Assembly: GCA_965263365.1 (NCBI GenBank)
Contig: OZ253672.1
Coordinates: 1,674,001 to 1,738,000 of the forward strand
DNA length: 64,000 nt
Source of the DNA: CANMUM01 sp965263365
GTDB taxonomy: Bacteria > Pseudomonadota > Alphaproteobacteria > Rhodobacterales > Rhodobacteraceae
Direction: 5' to 3'
Translations under genes and position numbers: made by a program
Shown: one piece after another, positions 44,607-54,381 of the stretch
How positions within the stretch are numbered: position 1 is the first letter of the stretch
How the letters are laid out: the number at the start of each line of letters is the position of its first letter
The notes under the pieces: generated by a model
Told to the model about the DNA's origin: nothing
Seen by the model: only the letters and a program-made list of their open reading frames with translations
The model's database searches: none

Positions 44607-45899
44607 TTACTGGCTACCCGTTTGTCTTACTCCAGAAATATAAACGTGTTCGACACAGCGGTCATCGCCTAAGGTTTGGAGCAAAAATAACTCATCTCGA
44701 ATATCATTGACCCGCTCATATCGAAGCGCCATTTCTGGTGTTGCATTCGCATTCAAAACGATAAAATCAGCAAATGATTGTGTCTCTAACGTCCCAATTT
44801 CATGCACCAAGCCTAATGCTTCGGCATTGCCACGAGTCGCCGTATAGGCTGTGAGCAATGGAAAAAGTCGGTCACCTCTCAGTTGAGCGATCTTATAAGC
44901 TTCATCTTGGGTTCTCAGCATCGAGTAACTTGTACCACCCCCAATATCTGTAGCCAAACCAACTCGAATACCGTTTTTGCGCAACCCCCGCCAATCAAAA
45001 AGCCCTGAACCAATAAATAGGTTTGAGGTTGGACAATGAACAGCCACCGCACCAGTTGACACCATGAGATCAATTTCACGCGGTTGCATATGGATACAGT
45101 GCCCGAGCAAAGTTTTCGAGCCAAGAAGGCCAAATTGTTCGTAAACCCCCAAATAATCATCAGCTTCAGGATATAGCGCTGCTGTCAATTCAATTTCTTT
45201 AAGATTTTCGTTAAGATGTGTTTGAACATAGCAATCTGAAAATTCTTCAATCAAAGCTCGCGCGGCACCCAACTGTTCTGGCGAAGACGTGATCGCAAAG
45301 CGAGGCGTAATTGCATATTTTATTCTATCATGACCGTGCCAACGCTCAATACCCACTTTGGTTTCATCATAGGCACGCTGCGGTGTGTCACATAGTGCTG
45401 AAGGCGCGCCGCGATCCATCATAACTTTACCACCAATCACACACATATTTCTTTGTTTTGCCGCCTGAAAGTAACTCTCAACTGATTGCGGATGAGACGT
45501 GCAAAAAGCAACTGCTGTTGTTGTGCCGTGGTCGATGAGCCGCGCTACCAATTGTTTAGAAATGCGATCGCAAATCTCTGCATCATCAAAACCGCTTTCA
45601 ACGGGAAACGTATGATCTTGAAGCCAATCCAAAAGCTGCGCGGCATAACTGGCAATGACCTGCATTTGCGGCATATGTAAGTGGAGGTCGATAAACCCTG
45701 GCATGACCAAATACGGCCGATAGTCAGTTATTTCCCCTTCAACTTCAACATCTCCAAAAGCAGAAATCGACTTAATACGCCCATTTTCGACAATCACAAG
45801 TCCGTCCTCAATATAGCGAGCCGAATCCCAATCATCATGGAATTTTGGTTCACGTTTGAAATCTAACAGGCGTGCGCGAATTGAATAAATTTTGCTCAT
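44607..45899 (-). CDS. guaD: Guanine deaminase
   Basis: Deaminates guanine to xanthine, feeding xanthine dehydrogenase. 430 residues of the amidohydrolase superfamily. Zinc ligands in GFIDLHLHMPQMQ (HxH), YVQTHLNEN, LLGHCIHM and GLATDIGGGTSYSM. LDWLQDHTFPVE and TTAVAFCTSHP are specific to GuaD. Divergent from the formate dehydrogenase operon, 190 bases apart. It belongs functionally with the xdh/urate genes further right. Confidence 0.95.
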   Translation of the reverse strand: MSKIYSIRARLLDFKREPKFHDDWDSARYIEDGLVIVENGRIKSISAFGDVEVEGEITDYRPYLVMPGFIDLHLHMPQMQVIASYAAQLLDWLQDHTFPVESGFDDAEICDRISKQLVARLIDHGTTTAVAFCTSHPQSVESYFQAAKQRNMCVIGGKVMMDRGAPSALCDTPQRAYDETKVGIERWHGHDRIKYAITPRFAITSSPEQLGAARALIEEFSDCYVQTHLNENLKEIELTAALYPEADDYLGVYEQFGLLGSKTLLGHCIHMQPREIDLMVSTGAVAVHCPTSNLFIGSGLFDWRGLRKNGIRVGLATDIGGGTSYSMLRTQDEAYKIAQLRGDRLFPLLTAYTATRGNAEALGLVHEIGTLETQSFADFIVLNANATPEMALRYERVNDIRDELFLLQTLGDDRCVEHVYISGVRQTGSQ

Positions 45900-46089
45900 C
45901 TTGCTAAGATACTCACCTCACCTTTAAAAGCAAGCTTAGCCTTTCGGGTAGCTTCTCCAACCACACAAATTTCAAATAGGAAACTCTTAATTGCCGCAAA
46001 GTCGCCAATTTCCTTTGATATGGCGTTTTTAGTGCTGTACTCAAAAGATTTTTTTGTTCAATTAGCAAGAAACTAAGGAATATACCCAG

Positions 46090-46527
46090 ATGAAAAGTTA
46101 CGGCGAAATAATCGATAGCCATAAAGACACTGAAGGTTCGCTGTTGCCCATTCTTCATGATATTCAACACGAATATGGGTATATTCCTGATGAAGCGATT
46201 GCACCAATTTCTGACGCGCTTCTTCTTTCTAAAGCCGAAGTTTACGGCGTGATCTCGTTTTACCATGATTTCAAAACGACCCCATCTGGTCAAAAAGTGC
46301 TTAAGATTTGTCGTGCCGAAGCCTGTCAAAGCATGGGTGCCGAGAGCATTATTGCAGATGTTTTATCGGCTTTCGGCCTTAATGATTTCGGCACCACTCA
46401 AGACGGAAAAATTTCCATAGAAGCCGTTTATTGCCTCGGACTATGCGCGACCTCGCCAGCTGCACTTCTTGACAATCAGCCCTTGGCTAAAATTAACGCC
46501 ACAACAATTTCAGAGGCGCTAAAATGA
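46090..46527 (+). CDS. fdsG: NAD-linked formate dehydrogenase gamma subunit (NuoE-like)
   Basis: 145 residues, thioredoxin-like [2Fe-2S] protein. ILHDIQHEYGYIPDEAI at the N-terminus, ligand cysteines in ICRAEACQSMG and YCLGLCATSPA. It passes electrons within the soluble FdsGBAD complex to the diaphorase. First gene of the fds operon, with AAGGAAT upstream and a 4-base overlap to fdsB. This matches the fdsGBACD order known from Cupriavidus and many proteobacteria. Confidence 0.95.
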   Translation: MKSYGEIIDSHKDTEGSLLPILHDIQHEYGYIPDEAIAPISDALLLSKAEVYGVISFYHDFKTTPSGQKVLKICRAEACQSMGAESIIADVLSAFGLNDFGTTQDGKISIEAVYCLGLCATSPAALLDNQPLAKINATTISEALK

Positions 46528-48023
46528 ATATATTTGTTCCCAAAGACTTTGGTGCTTGCGCGCTCGGATCTGATGCGATTGCTCAACAACTCCGCTCGCT
46601 CGGAGCAAATGTCAAAAGGAATGGTTCGAGAGGCCTATACTGGCTTGAACCCATGATCGAAATTGAAACAGAAGCAGGTCGCATTGCTTTCGGACCAATG
46701 TCTTTGGATGATGTGGAAGATATCACACTCCTAGATCAAACGCACGAAAAATTTCTAGGGCGCATTGACGATATTCCGGAAATAAAAGCACAAAATCGTC
46801 AAACTTTCGTACGTTGCGGCATAATCGAAAGTCTCAATTTTGACGACTACAAATCTCACGACGGGATGTTAGGCTACCAAAAAGCATCAAAACTCTCTTC
46901 TCAGCAGATCATTGACGAAATTAAGACATCAGGACTTCGTGGTCGCGGCGGCGCAGGGTTTCCGACAGGCATTAAGTGGCAAACCGTGTTGGATGCGCCC
47001 GCTGAACAAAAATATATTGTTTGCAATGCCGATGAAGGCGATAGCGCAACTTTTGCTGACCGAATGATTATGGAAGGCGACCCTTTTTGTCTTATCGAGG
47101 GGATGGTCATCGCTGCCCTCGCGGTTGGCGCAACGAAAGGTTATGTTTATCTTCGATCTGAGTATCCTTTGACTGCAGATATTTTTGAAGAAGCGCTCCA
47201 CATTGCTCGCACACATGAACTTCTCGGAGCCCATTTCGATATCGAACTTAGAATCGGCGCCGGCGCTTATGTTTGCGGCGAAGAAACTGCACTTCTTGAT
47301 AGTCTAGAGGGCAAGCGAGGTGTCGTGAGAGCAAAACCTCCTCTACCAGCGCTAGAAGGTCTGTTCGGCAAACCGACAGTGGTTAATAACGTGCTTTCAC
47401 TTGCCTCAATTCCAACCATAATCGCCAATGGTGGCGAGGCTTATAATTCACTTGGCTTTGAACGCTCACGCGGAACAATGCCAGTCCAAGTCGGTGGCAA
47501 CGTTGCGCGCGGCGGATTATTTGAAGTCGAGTTTGGCACAACTATTGGCGATATCATTAATAAATTATGTGGCGGAACGCGAACCGGCAAGCCTGTGAAG
47601 GCCATGCAAATCGGTGGCCCACTTGGTGCATATTTCGGCCCAGAAGCCTTCGATATGCCACTTGATTACGAAACTTTTGCTGCCGCTGATGGATTAATCG
47701 GACATGCAGGTATTACAATATTTGATGAGGATTCGAATCTCGCGAAAATGGCACGCTTTGCGATGGAATTTTGTGCGATTGAGTCTTGCGGGAAGTGCAC
47801 ACCATGTCGCTTAGGTTCAACGCGTGGCATCGAAACCATCGATCACATCATTGCAGGCAATGAACGCAACAAAAATTTGCAGATTTTGCTCGATCTTTGT
47901 GATATGATGAAAGCGGGCTCTCTTTGTGCTCTTGGTGGCTTTGCGCCCTATCCCGTTCTAAGTGCACTTAAAATTGCACCTCAAGATTTTGGCTTAAACG
48001 CCCAAGATATTCCAGCGGAGTAA
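46524..48023 (+). CDS. fdsB: NAD-linked formate dehydrogenase beta subunit (NuoF-like diaphorase)
   Basis: 499 residues. The N-terminal 115 residues are an FdsB-specific extension. The NuoF-like core has GLRGRGGAGFPTGIKW (FMN/NADH site), CNADEGDSATFADRM, RIGAGAYVCGEETALLDSLE and the [4Fe-4S] site ESCGKCTPCRLGSTRG with a later Cys in GSLCALGGFAP. It reduces NAD+ with electrons from formate. It ends 5 bases before fdsA. Confidence 0.96.
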   Translation: MNIFVPKDFGACALGSDAIAQQLRSLGANVKRNGSRGLYWLEPMIEIETEAGRIAFGPMSLDDVEDITLLDQTHEKFLGRIDDIPEIKAQNRQTFVRCGIIESLNFDDYKSHDGMLGYQKASKLSSQQIIDEIKTSGLRGRGGAGFPTGIKWQTVLDAPAEQKYIVCNADEGDSATFADRMIMEGDPFCLIEGMVIAALAVGATKGYVYLRSEYPLTADIFEEALHIARTHELLGAHFDIELRIGAGAYVCGEETALLDSLEGKRGVVRAKPPLPALEGLFGKPTVVNNVLSLASIPTIIANGGEAYNSLGFERSRGTMPVQVGGNVARGGLFEVEFGTTIGDIINKLCGGTRTGKPVKAMQIGGPLGAYFGPEAFDMPLDYETFAAADGLIGHAGITIFDEDSNLAKMARFAMEFCAIESCGKCTPCRLGSTRGIETIDHIIAGNERNKNLQILLDLCDMMKAGSLCALGGFAPYPVLSALKIAPQDFGLNAQDIPAE

Positions 48024-48028
48024 GAAAA

Positions 48029-50887
48029 ATGCTTAACGAAAAAGATTTTGGCACTAAAGCTTCAAAGCAAACCAAAATGGTGACCCTCACTATTGATGGC
48101 CACGAGGTTCAAGTTCCCAAAGGAACCTCATTAATGCGCGCCGCAAGTGAGGTCGAAATTCAAGTGCCAAAGCTATGCGCAACTGACCGATTGGACGCTT
48201 TTGGTTCATGCCGTTTATGCCTTGTCGAAATTGAAGGTCGCCGCGGCACGCCCGCGAGCTGCACCACTCCTGCAGAAGAAGGAATGGTCGTGCGCACTCA
48301 AACTGATCGTCTCAAAAAATTACGTCGCGGTGTGATGGAGTTATATATTTCAGACCATCCGCTCGATTGCTTAACATGTTCTGCAAATGGTGATTGCGAA
48401 CTGCAAGATATGGCGGGCGCTGTTGGTCTTCGTGAGGTCAGATACGACACTGAAAATGCGAAAGATCATCACCGCGTTCAAATCGGCGATGGCGCAAATC
48501 CATTTTATCTCCCAATTGACGATAGCAACCCCTATTTTGATTATGATCCATCTAAATGTATTGTGTGCAATCGCTGCGTACGGGCATGCGAGGAAGTTCA
48601 AGGTACATATGCTTTAACAATCGAAGGACGGGGGTTTGACGCGCGAGTCTCAACGGGTGGTCAAGACTTTTTTGGATCTGAATGTGTTTCTTGCGGCGCT
48701 TGTGTACAAGCCTGCCCAACAGCAACCTTGCAAGAAAAATCCGTCAAAGAAATTGGGACACCTGATCGCGCTGTTGAAACAACTTGTGCTTATTGTGGGG
48801 TTGGCTGTTCCTTCCGTGCCGAAATGCGCGGAGATGAGGTCGTACGCATGGTGCCGTCCAAAAAAGGCGGTGCAAACGAGGGGCATTCATGTGTCAAAGG
48901 CCGCTTCGCCTATGGATACATGAATCATCCAGATCGCATTTTAAATCCAATGATCCGCGAAGATATTAGTAAGCCATGGCGCGAAGTGAGCTGGGATAAA
49001 GCCATTCAATTTACGGCCGATAGATTGCGCAATATCCAAGAAAAATACGGAAAAGATAGTATCGGCGGTATTACATCAAGCCGATGCACGAATGAAGAGA
49101 CTTATCTAGTACAAAAACTCGTTAGAAGTGTCTTTGGGAATAATAATGTTGATACTTGCGCACGCGTTTGTCACTCGCCGACTGGTTATGGACTTGGTCA
49201 AGCTTTTGGCACTTCCGCGGGCACACAAAACTTTGAAAGTGTCGACGAGTCAGATGCGATCATCGTGATTGGCGCAAATCCAACTGACGGTCATCCCGTA
49301 TTTGGATCGCGATTGCGAGCGCGTTTGCGTCAAGGTGCAGAATTGATCGTTATTGATCCCCGAAAAATCGACTTATTGAGTTCACCACACATGGGCGCAG
49401 CGCACCATGTTCCTCTGCGCCCCGGCACAAATGTTGCGGTGCTCACCGCAATTGCGCATGTGATTGTGACTGAGGGCCTTACAGATGATGAGTTTATCAA
49501 TGAACGCTGCGATCTCGAAGCTTTTGCCGAGTGGAAAGAATTCGTATCACGCGAAGAAAATTCTCCTGAATCAATTGCTGAACTCACACGCGTTGAACCT
49601 GATATTATTCGTGCAGCCGCACGTGTTTTTGCAAAAGCGCGCAACGGGGCAATATACTATGGACTCGGTGTTACCGAACACTCACAAGGCTCAACAGCAG
49701 TGATGGCAATTGCTAACCTTGCGATGGCAACGGGCAACATCGGGCGCAAAGGCGTCGGTGTCAATCCATTGCGTGGGCAAAACAATGTACAAGGTTCATG
49801 CGACATGGGTTCTTTCCCTCATGAGTTCCCCGGTTATCGTCACGTCTCAACCGAAGCGCGTGAAATATACGAAAAAGCATGGGATGTTTCGCTCTCTAAT
49901 GAACCTGGCTTACGAATTCCGAATATGCTCGACGCCGCTGTTGATGGCACATTTAAAGCCCTTTACGTTCAAGGAGAAGACATTTTACAATCTGATCCTG
50001 ATACAAAGCACGTCGCCGCTGGTTTAGCTGCCATGGAGTGCGTGATCATTCACGATCTTTTCCTAAATGAAACGGCAAATTATGGTCACGTCTTTTTACC
50101 GGGCTCAAGCTTTCTCGAAAAGGATGGCACATTCACGAATGCTGAGCGTCGTATAAACCGTGTACGCGTTGCGATGGCGCCCAAAAATGGCTTGGCAGAC
50201 TGGCAGGTTACGCAAACTTTGGCGAACGCTATGGGCGCTGAATGGGACTATTCACATCCAAGCGAAATCATGGATGAAATCGCATCAACGACGCCAAGTT
50301 TCGCAGGTGTCAATTACGATGTACTCGACGAAAAACACTCCGTGCAATGGCCGATGAATGATGCCAATCCTAATGGCTCACCAATCATGCACGTCGATGG
50401 TTTTGTGCGTGGCAAGGGCAATTTTATTGTGACAAAATATGTCGCGACAGAGGAACGTACTGGACCACGTTTTCCACTTCTCCTCACCACTGGACGCATT
50501 TTATCTCAATACAACGTCGGTGCGCAAACGCGCAGAACAGAAAATTCAAAATGGCACGAAGAAGATCTGCTTGAAATTCATCCACATGATGCTGAGCAAC
50601 GTGGCATTCGCGAGGGTGATTTTGTACGAATTTCTTCGCGCTCTGGCGAGACTTCTCTTCGTGCCAAACTGACTGATCGCGTAAGTCCTGGCGTCGTCTA
50701 TACGACCTTCCATCATCCTGACAGCCAAGCGAATGTTATTACCGGTGACCTTTCTGACTGGGCAACAAATTGTCCTGAATACAAAGTAACCGCCGTTCAA
50801 GTGGCCCCTTCAAACGGACCTTCAAATTGGCAAGAGGACTATATAGATCAGGCACGTAATTCGCGTCGTATTGTAGCAGCAGAATAG
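48029..50887 (+). CDS. fdsA: NAD-linked formate dehydrogenase alpha subunit (Mo-bis-MGD)
   Basis: 952 residues. The N-terminal NuoG-like part has a [2Fe-2S] domain (CATDRLDAFGSCRLCLVEIEG in two blocks), a His-Cys cluster and two ferredoxin-type clusters (CIVCNRCVRACEEVQG, CVSCGACVQACP). The molybdopterin part starts CAYCGVGCSF, with the active-site Cys in CARVCHSPTGYGLG (Cys, not selenocysteine) and GVTEHSQGST. The C-terminal domain has TTGRILSQYNVGAQTRRT. Oxidises formate to CO2 in the cytoplasm. Full length. Confidence 0.97.
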   Translation: MLNEKDFGTKASKQTKMVTLTIDGHEVQVPKGTSLMRAASEVEIQVPKLCATDRLDAFGSCRLCLVEIEGRRGTPASCTTPAEEGMVVRTQTDRLKKLRRGVMELYISDHPLDCLTCSANGDCELQDMAGAVGLREVRYDTENAKDHHRVQIGDGANPFYLPIDDSNPYFDYDPSKCIVCNRCVRACEEVQGTYALTIEGRGFDARVSTGGQDFFGSECVSCGACVQACPTATLQEKSVKEIGTPDRAVETTCAYCGVGCSFRAEMRGDEVVRMVPSKKGGANEGHSCVKGRFAYGYMNHPDRILNPMIREDISKPWREVSWDKAIQFTADRLRNIQEKYGKDSIGGITSSRCTNEETYLVQKLVRSVFGNNNVDTCARVCHSPTGYGLGQAFGTSAGTQNFESVDESDAIIVIGANPTDGHPVFGSRLRARLRQGAELIVIDPRKIDLLSSPHMGAAHHVPLRPGTNVAVLTAIAHVIVTEGLTDDEFINERCDLEAFAEWKEFVSREENSPESIAELTRVEPDIIRAAARVFAKARNGAIYYGLGVTEHSQGSTAVMAIANLAMATGNIGRKGVGVNPLRGQNNVQGSCDMGSFPHEFPGYRHVSTEAREIYEKAWDVSLSNEPGLRIPNMLDAAVDGTFKALYVQGEDILQSDPDTKHVAAGLAAMECVIIHDLFLNETANYGHVFLPGSSFLEKDGTFTNAERRINRVRVAMAPKNGLADWQVTQTLANAMGAEWDYSHPSEIMDEIASTTPSFAGVNYDVLDEKHSVQWPMNDANPNGSPIMHVDGFVRGKGNFIVTKYVATEERTGPRFPLLLTTGRILSQYNVGAQTRRTENSKWHEEDLLEIHPHDAEQRGIREGDFVRISSRSGETSLRAKLTDRVSPGVVYTTFHHPDSQANVITGDLSDWATNCPEYKVTAVQVAPSNGPSNWQEDYIDQARNSRRIVAAE

Positions 50888-51099
50888 TGAACTGGAATTT
50901 ATGATTGCAAAATAAAGGCGAAAATTATAGCCGGTATAACAGGGTCATAATGTTATTATGAGCAAGCGTTTCTATTTGAAATTCACTCTGCAAAACCAAT
51001 GCGGAATTTAATTTATGTTTAAAGAAACGCCCTCTCTGTTTTCCAACACTTTAACTGGCGTGCATATGCAATTACTGCAGATTAAAGACCTAAACTGAC
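50888..51099 (+). other. 212-base gap inside the fds operon
   Basis: Between fdsA and fdhD, where neighbours otherwise overlap or nearly touch. It holds two tiny frames, at 50958 (17 codons) and 51015-51098 (27 codons, ending 1 base before fdhD). Neither has a good ribosome-binding site. No terminator or obvious promoter pair is seen. Confidence 0.4.
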
Positions 51100-51849
51100 A
51101 TGTTTAAAATTAGCAAATCTGAGTCTTTAATTGAAAAGCGTGCGCTTCCAGAGGAATGTCCCGTTTCAATTTCACTTTCTGGGACTTCACATGCTGTCAT
51201 GATGGCGTCTCCATACGATTTAGAGGAATTTGCGTTTGGTTTTTTATGTTCTGAAGCCATCATTTCAAGTGCGTCCGATGTCCAAAAATTTTACCAACAC
51301 GAGACAGCACTTGGAATTGACTTACAATTAGAACTTAAGCCTAAATTACGTGATCAATATATGCGCTTACGCCGAAACATGCTTGGTCCCGTAGGTTGCG
51401 GTCTTTGTGGAGCCGAGAATATTGAGATAGCCTTTGAAAACTTGCCAGAGGTTGAGCCAAAAGAAATTTCAAGAGACTTTCCGTGGCAGGCTCTTAACTC
51501 GTTGCAAAGGACGCAACAAAAACGTGATGTCCATGGGGCACTTCACGCAGCTTCCCTATTTGACAAAGATGGCAATCATCTATGCACACGAGAAGATATT
51601 GGCAGGCATAACGCACTTGATAAAGTTATCGGACACGCAATACTTAATAAAATTGAAGCACCCACGGCGCTTGTGACATCTCGTATATCGGCAGATCTCA
51701 TTATGAAAGCTTTGCGCGCAAATATTAGTAACTTGCTGGGGCGCGCGACCCCTTCAGATCTCGCTGTAGAGATGTCAAAAAAACACGGCCTCAATCTTAT
51801 CGCGCCAATCTTTGAAGATGCATATTATACACTAAAGGATATAAAATGA
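51100..51849 (+). CDS. fdhD: Formate dehydrogenase sulfurtransferase/accessory protein FdhD (FdsC)
   Basis: 249 residues. FdhD-type proteins transfer sulfur to the molybdenum cofactor of formate dehydrogenase. LPEECPVSISLSGTSHAVM and DLEEFAFGFLCSEAII are the family start. The CxxC site is GCGLCGAENIE. DVHGALHAASLFDKDG and REDIGRHNALDKVIG complete it. A CGLCG ending with one CxxC is typical. Overlaps fdsD by 4 bases. Confidence 0.94.
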   Translation: MFKISKSESLIEKRALPEECPVSISLSGTSHAVMMASPYDLEEFAFGFLCSEAIISSASDVQKFYQHETALGIDLQLELKPKLRDQYMRLRRNMLGPVGCGLCGAENIEIAFENLPEVEPKEISRDFPWQALNSLQRTQQKRDVHGALHAASLFDKDGNHLCTREDIGRHNALDKVIGHAILNKIEAPTALVTSRISADLIMKALRANISNLLGRATPSDLAVEMSKKHGLNLIAPIFEDAYYTLKDIK

Positions 51850-52061
51850 CAGAATCCAAAATTATTCGAATGGCTAATCAAATCGCTAGTTTTTTTGAAA
51901 CTAAATCAGAAGATAAGGCAATTGAAGGTATCGCAGAACATATCAACAAATTCTGGGAAAGACGAATGCGCCAAGAATTTTTTGCGCTTATTGAAAATGC
52001 CAAAAATGAATTTCATCCCCTCGTCGTTAAAGCAGCACCCCATATTCGCCCTGTTGAATAA
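51846..52061 (+). CDS. fdsD: NAD-linked formate dehydrogenase delta subunit
   Basis: 71 residues. KIIRMANQIASFFETKSED, IAEHINKFWERRMRQEFF and VKAAPHIRP are the conserved FdsD pattern. It is a small subunit of the complex with an unclear structural or cofactor-insertion role. Last gene of the operon. A weak hairpin (AGTGCG/CGCACT, 52064-52089) follows without a good T-run. Confidence 0.93.
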   Translation: MTESKIIRMANQIASFFETKSEDKAIEGIAEHINKFWERRMRQEFFALIENAKNEFHPLVVKAAPHIRPVE

Positions 52062-52122
52062 AAAGTGCGCGCTATTACTAACCCGCACTCCATGATTTTA
52101 ACTTAGAGTAACTAAAGACCGA

Positions 52123-53547
52123 TTAAAGGCCCTTAGACTGGTAACTCTGTACGATTTTACTAATCGCGACAACAAAGGCAGCTGTGCGGAAACTATCAAC
52201 ATCTTCACGCGCGTGGAAACACTCGCTCATTGATTGATAGGCGGTGCGCATCGTGTCGTCTAAGCCAGAGCGCACAAGTTCCAACTCTCCCTCACCTTTA
52301 AGGTATAAATTTCGGAAATTATCCGACAAGGTCCAGTTTAACCCGTTATCATTAGAAAGTCGCTGCAATTCGGAAACCAGTAAATTGGCCCGCATTTCCT
52401 CGGCCCGTCTTTGCATTCGGCCAAAACGAATATGCGAAAGATTCTTTACCCATTCAAAATAAGAAACGGTCACACCCCCTGCGTTTGCATACATATCGGG
52501 AATTATAAGAACACCATTATTGTTTAAATACTCATCTGCAACGGATGTCACAGGGCCGTTTGCAGCTTCAATAATGACCTTTGTTTTGATGTCTTTCATG
52601 TTTTCTTTATTAATCACCGCTTCCATTGCAGCAGGAATTAATATGTCGCATTCTTTTTCAAGAATATCCGCACCCTTTTCGAGGTAGTCTCCCCCCTGGA
52701 AATCTTTGACACCACCGGTTTCAGAAATGTGTCCTTTTAGTGCTTCAATATCAATGCCATTTTCGTTAACAATAGCACCATCACGCTCGATCACTGCCGT
52801 GATCAGTGATCCATCTTCTTCAGAAAGAAATTTGGCTGCATGATATCCCACATTTCCTAAACCTTGAACGACGATTTTTTTACCTTCAAGCGTGCCTTCC
52901 AACCCTGCTAGATTTAGATCTTCAGGATGACGAAACAGCTCTTGCAAGGCATATTGTACTCCGCGCCCCGTCGCTTCTGTTCGGCCTTGAATCCCCCCAG
53001 CAGATACAGGTTTACCCGTTACACATGCTGCCGCGTTCATATCGGTAGTATTCATGCGTTTATATTGATCTACAATCCACGCCATTTCGCGCTCGCCTGT
53101 TCCCATATCAGGTGCAGGGACATTTTGTGCCGGATTGATCAAGTCTCGCTTTGTAAGTTCATAGGCAAATCTACGCGTGATTTGTTCTAACTCATCTTCG
53201 CTCCATTCACCCGGATCAATACACAAGCCACCTTTGGAACCACCAAATGGAGCCTCGACAAGCGCACATTTATAAGTCATGAGACCGGCGAGCGCTTCAA
53301 CCTCATCTTGATTGACGTCAAGTGAGTAACGAATTCCGCCCTTAACGGGTTCCATATGCTCTGAATGAACAGAACGATAGCCCGTAAACGTATGAATATC
53401 GCCTCTTAAGCGAACACCAAAACGAACGGTATAGGTTGAATTACAGACACTAATCTTTTCGACAAGACCTGGCGATAAATTCATTAAAGACATCGCTTTA
53501 TTAGACATTGCCTCTACAGATTCACGAAATGATATTTCCTTTGACAT
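52123..53547 (-). CDS. gdhA: Glutamate dehydrogenase (Glu/Leu/Phe/Val dehydrogenase family)
   Basis: 474 residues. Catalytic region MEPVKGGIRYSLDVNQDE, ALMTYKCALVEAPFGGSKGG (with Lys), PAPDMGTGEREMAWI; nucleotide fold KIVVQGLGNVGYHAAKFL; DILIPAAMEAVINKEN; YANAGGVTVSYFEW. The length and GSKGG motif suit an NAD-type or dual-specificity GDH; the cofactor cannot be fixed. Probably interconverts glutamate and 2-oxoglutarate plus ammonia, which would suit the ammonia released by the neighbouring purine genes. Good AGGAAGG before the ATG. Confidence 0.92.
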   Translation of the reverse strand: MSKEISFRESVEAMSNKAMSLMNLSPGLVEKISVCNSTYTVRFGVRLRGDIHTFTGYRSVHSEHMEPVKGGIRYSLDVNQDEVEALAGLMTYKCALVEAPFGGSKGGLCIDPGEWSEDELEQITRRFAYELTKRDLINPAQNVPAPDMGTGEREMAWIVDQYKRMNTTDMNAAACVTGKPVSAGGIQGRTEATGRGVQYALQELFRHPEDLNLAGLEGTLEGKKIVVQGLGNVGYHAAKFLSEEDGSLITAVIERDGAIVNENGIDIEALKGHISETGGVKDFQGGDYLEKGADILEKECDILIPAAMEAVINKENMKDIKTKVIIEAANGPVTSVADEYLNNNGVLIIPDMYANAGGVTVSYFEWVKNLSHIRFGRMQRRAEEMRANLLVSELQRLSNDNGLNWTLSDNFRNLYLKGEGELELVRSGLDDTMRTAYQSMSECFHAREDVDSFRTAAFVVAISKIVQSYQSKGL

Positions 53548-53676
53548 AGTTTCCTTCCTAGGTTGTAGATTTTTTTCTTTTAAAATTTATTTCAAAATAC
53601 TGCCCAATTTGTGCCCGAATTTCAATCTAAACAATACCCGTGCAATACCATTTTTTTTCTGATTGAGAAACTTATT

Positions 53677-54381
53677 TTAAAAAAAGAATTTAATTATATC
53701 TAAAGCAATTGCCTGCGGCGTTTTTGAAGACAAATTGGTTTTTGCAATCGGCGAATGGAAGTTCTTAAAATCTAAATTTTTGTTGTGATTTCGAAATCGA
53801 GCTGCTTTACTTTCAGAACCTATCATTCCTACAAATGAAAAGTCTCCTCGCATGAGCGCGGTTTTTGCAAGTAAAAAATCCAGTCCGTGATCATGAGTTA
53901 ATATGACTATTTTTGATGAGCTTGGAAGATTTTCAATCTCACGTTCTGGAAGGACCACAGCCTCGTAGGGCTCTATGTGCGGAATTTCTATACATGGCCT
54001 ATCATCAAATAAACGAACCTCAAAATCAAGCGCGCGCGCCAAACGTGCTAAATAGGCCCCCACATGTCCCGCACCAAATATCGCGATAAGTTGCGAACTC
54101 GGCTCAGAAAACTCCATACATGCAAATTTTAATTTTACAACGCCCCCACAGCATTGCCCATCGTTTGGACCAAGTACATATTCTTTAGTCTCTGAAATTT
54201 GTCCTTCGGTAAGCATTTTCCTTGCAATAGTGATTGCGCTAAACTCCATGTGTCCGCCACCAATCGACCCATAAACAAAATCGTGGCCTACCCACAATTT
54301 AGCTCCGACCTCGCGCGGCGTCGAGCCCTTTGTAGATGACACTTTGACACAAATTGCTTCGGCTTTGTTCAATCTAGGCAC
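53677..54381 (-). CDS. xdhC: Xanthine dehydrogenase accessory protein XdhC
   Basis: 234 residues. Binds molybdenum cofactor and promotes its sulfuration and insertion into XdhB. KVSSTKGSTPREVGAKLWV and GSIGGGHMEFSAI form the N-terminal XdhC domain; the Rossmann domain has IAIFGAGHVGAYLARLA and FVGMIGSESKAARFRNH. The start is GTG, overlapping xdhB by 13 bases, so translation is coupled. Shorter than some XdhC proteins, but both domains are present. Confidence 0.92.
   Translation of the reverse strand: MPRLNKAEAICVKVSSTKGSTPREVGAKLWVGHDFVYGSIGGGHMEFSAITIARKMLTEGQISETKEYVLGPNDGQCCGGVVKLKFACMEFSEPSSQLIAIFGAGHVGAYLARLARALDFEVRLFDDRPCIEIPHIEPYEAVVLPEREIENLPSSSKIVILTHDHGLDFLLAKTALMRGDFSFVGMIGSESKAARFRNHNKNLDFKNFHSPIAKTNLSSKTPQAIALDIIKFFF

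Noticed and set aside
45913..46329. 138-codon minus-strand frame opposite fdsG
   Set aside because: Antisense to the strongly supported fdsG gene; no recognisable features.
53548..53676. Sigma54-type promoter before gdhA
   Set aside because: A GGGCAC...GGGCA stretch on the minus strand does not keep the GG/GC spacing of a real -24/-12 site.
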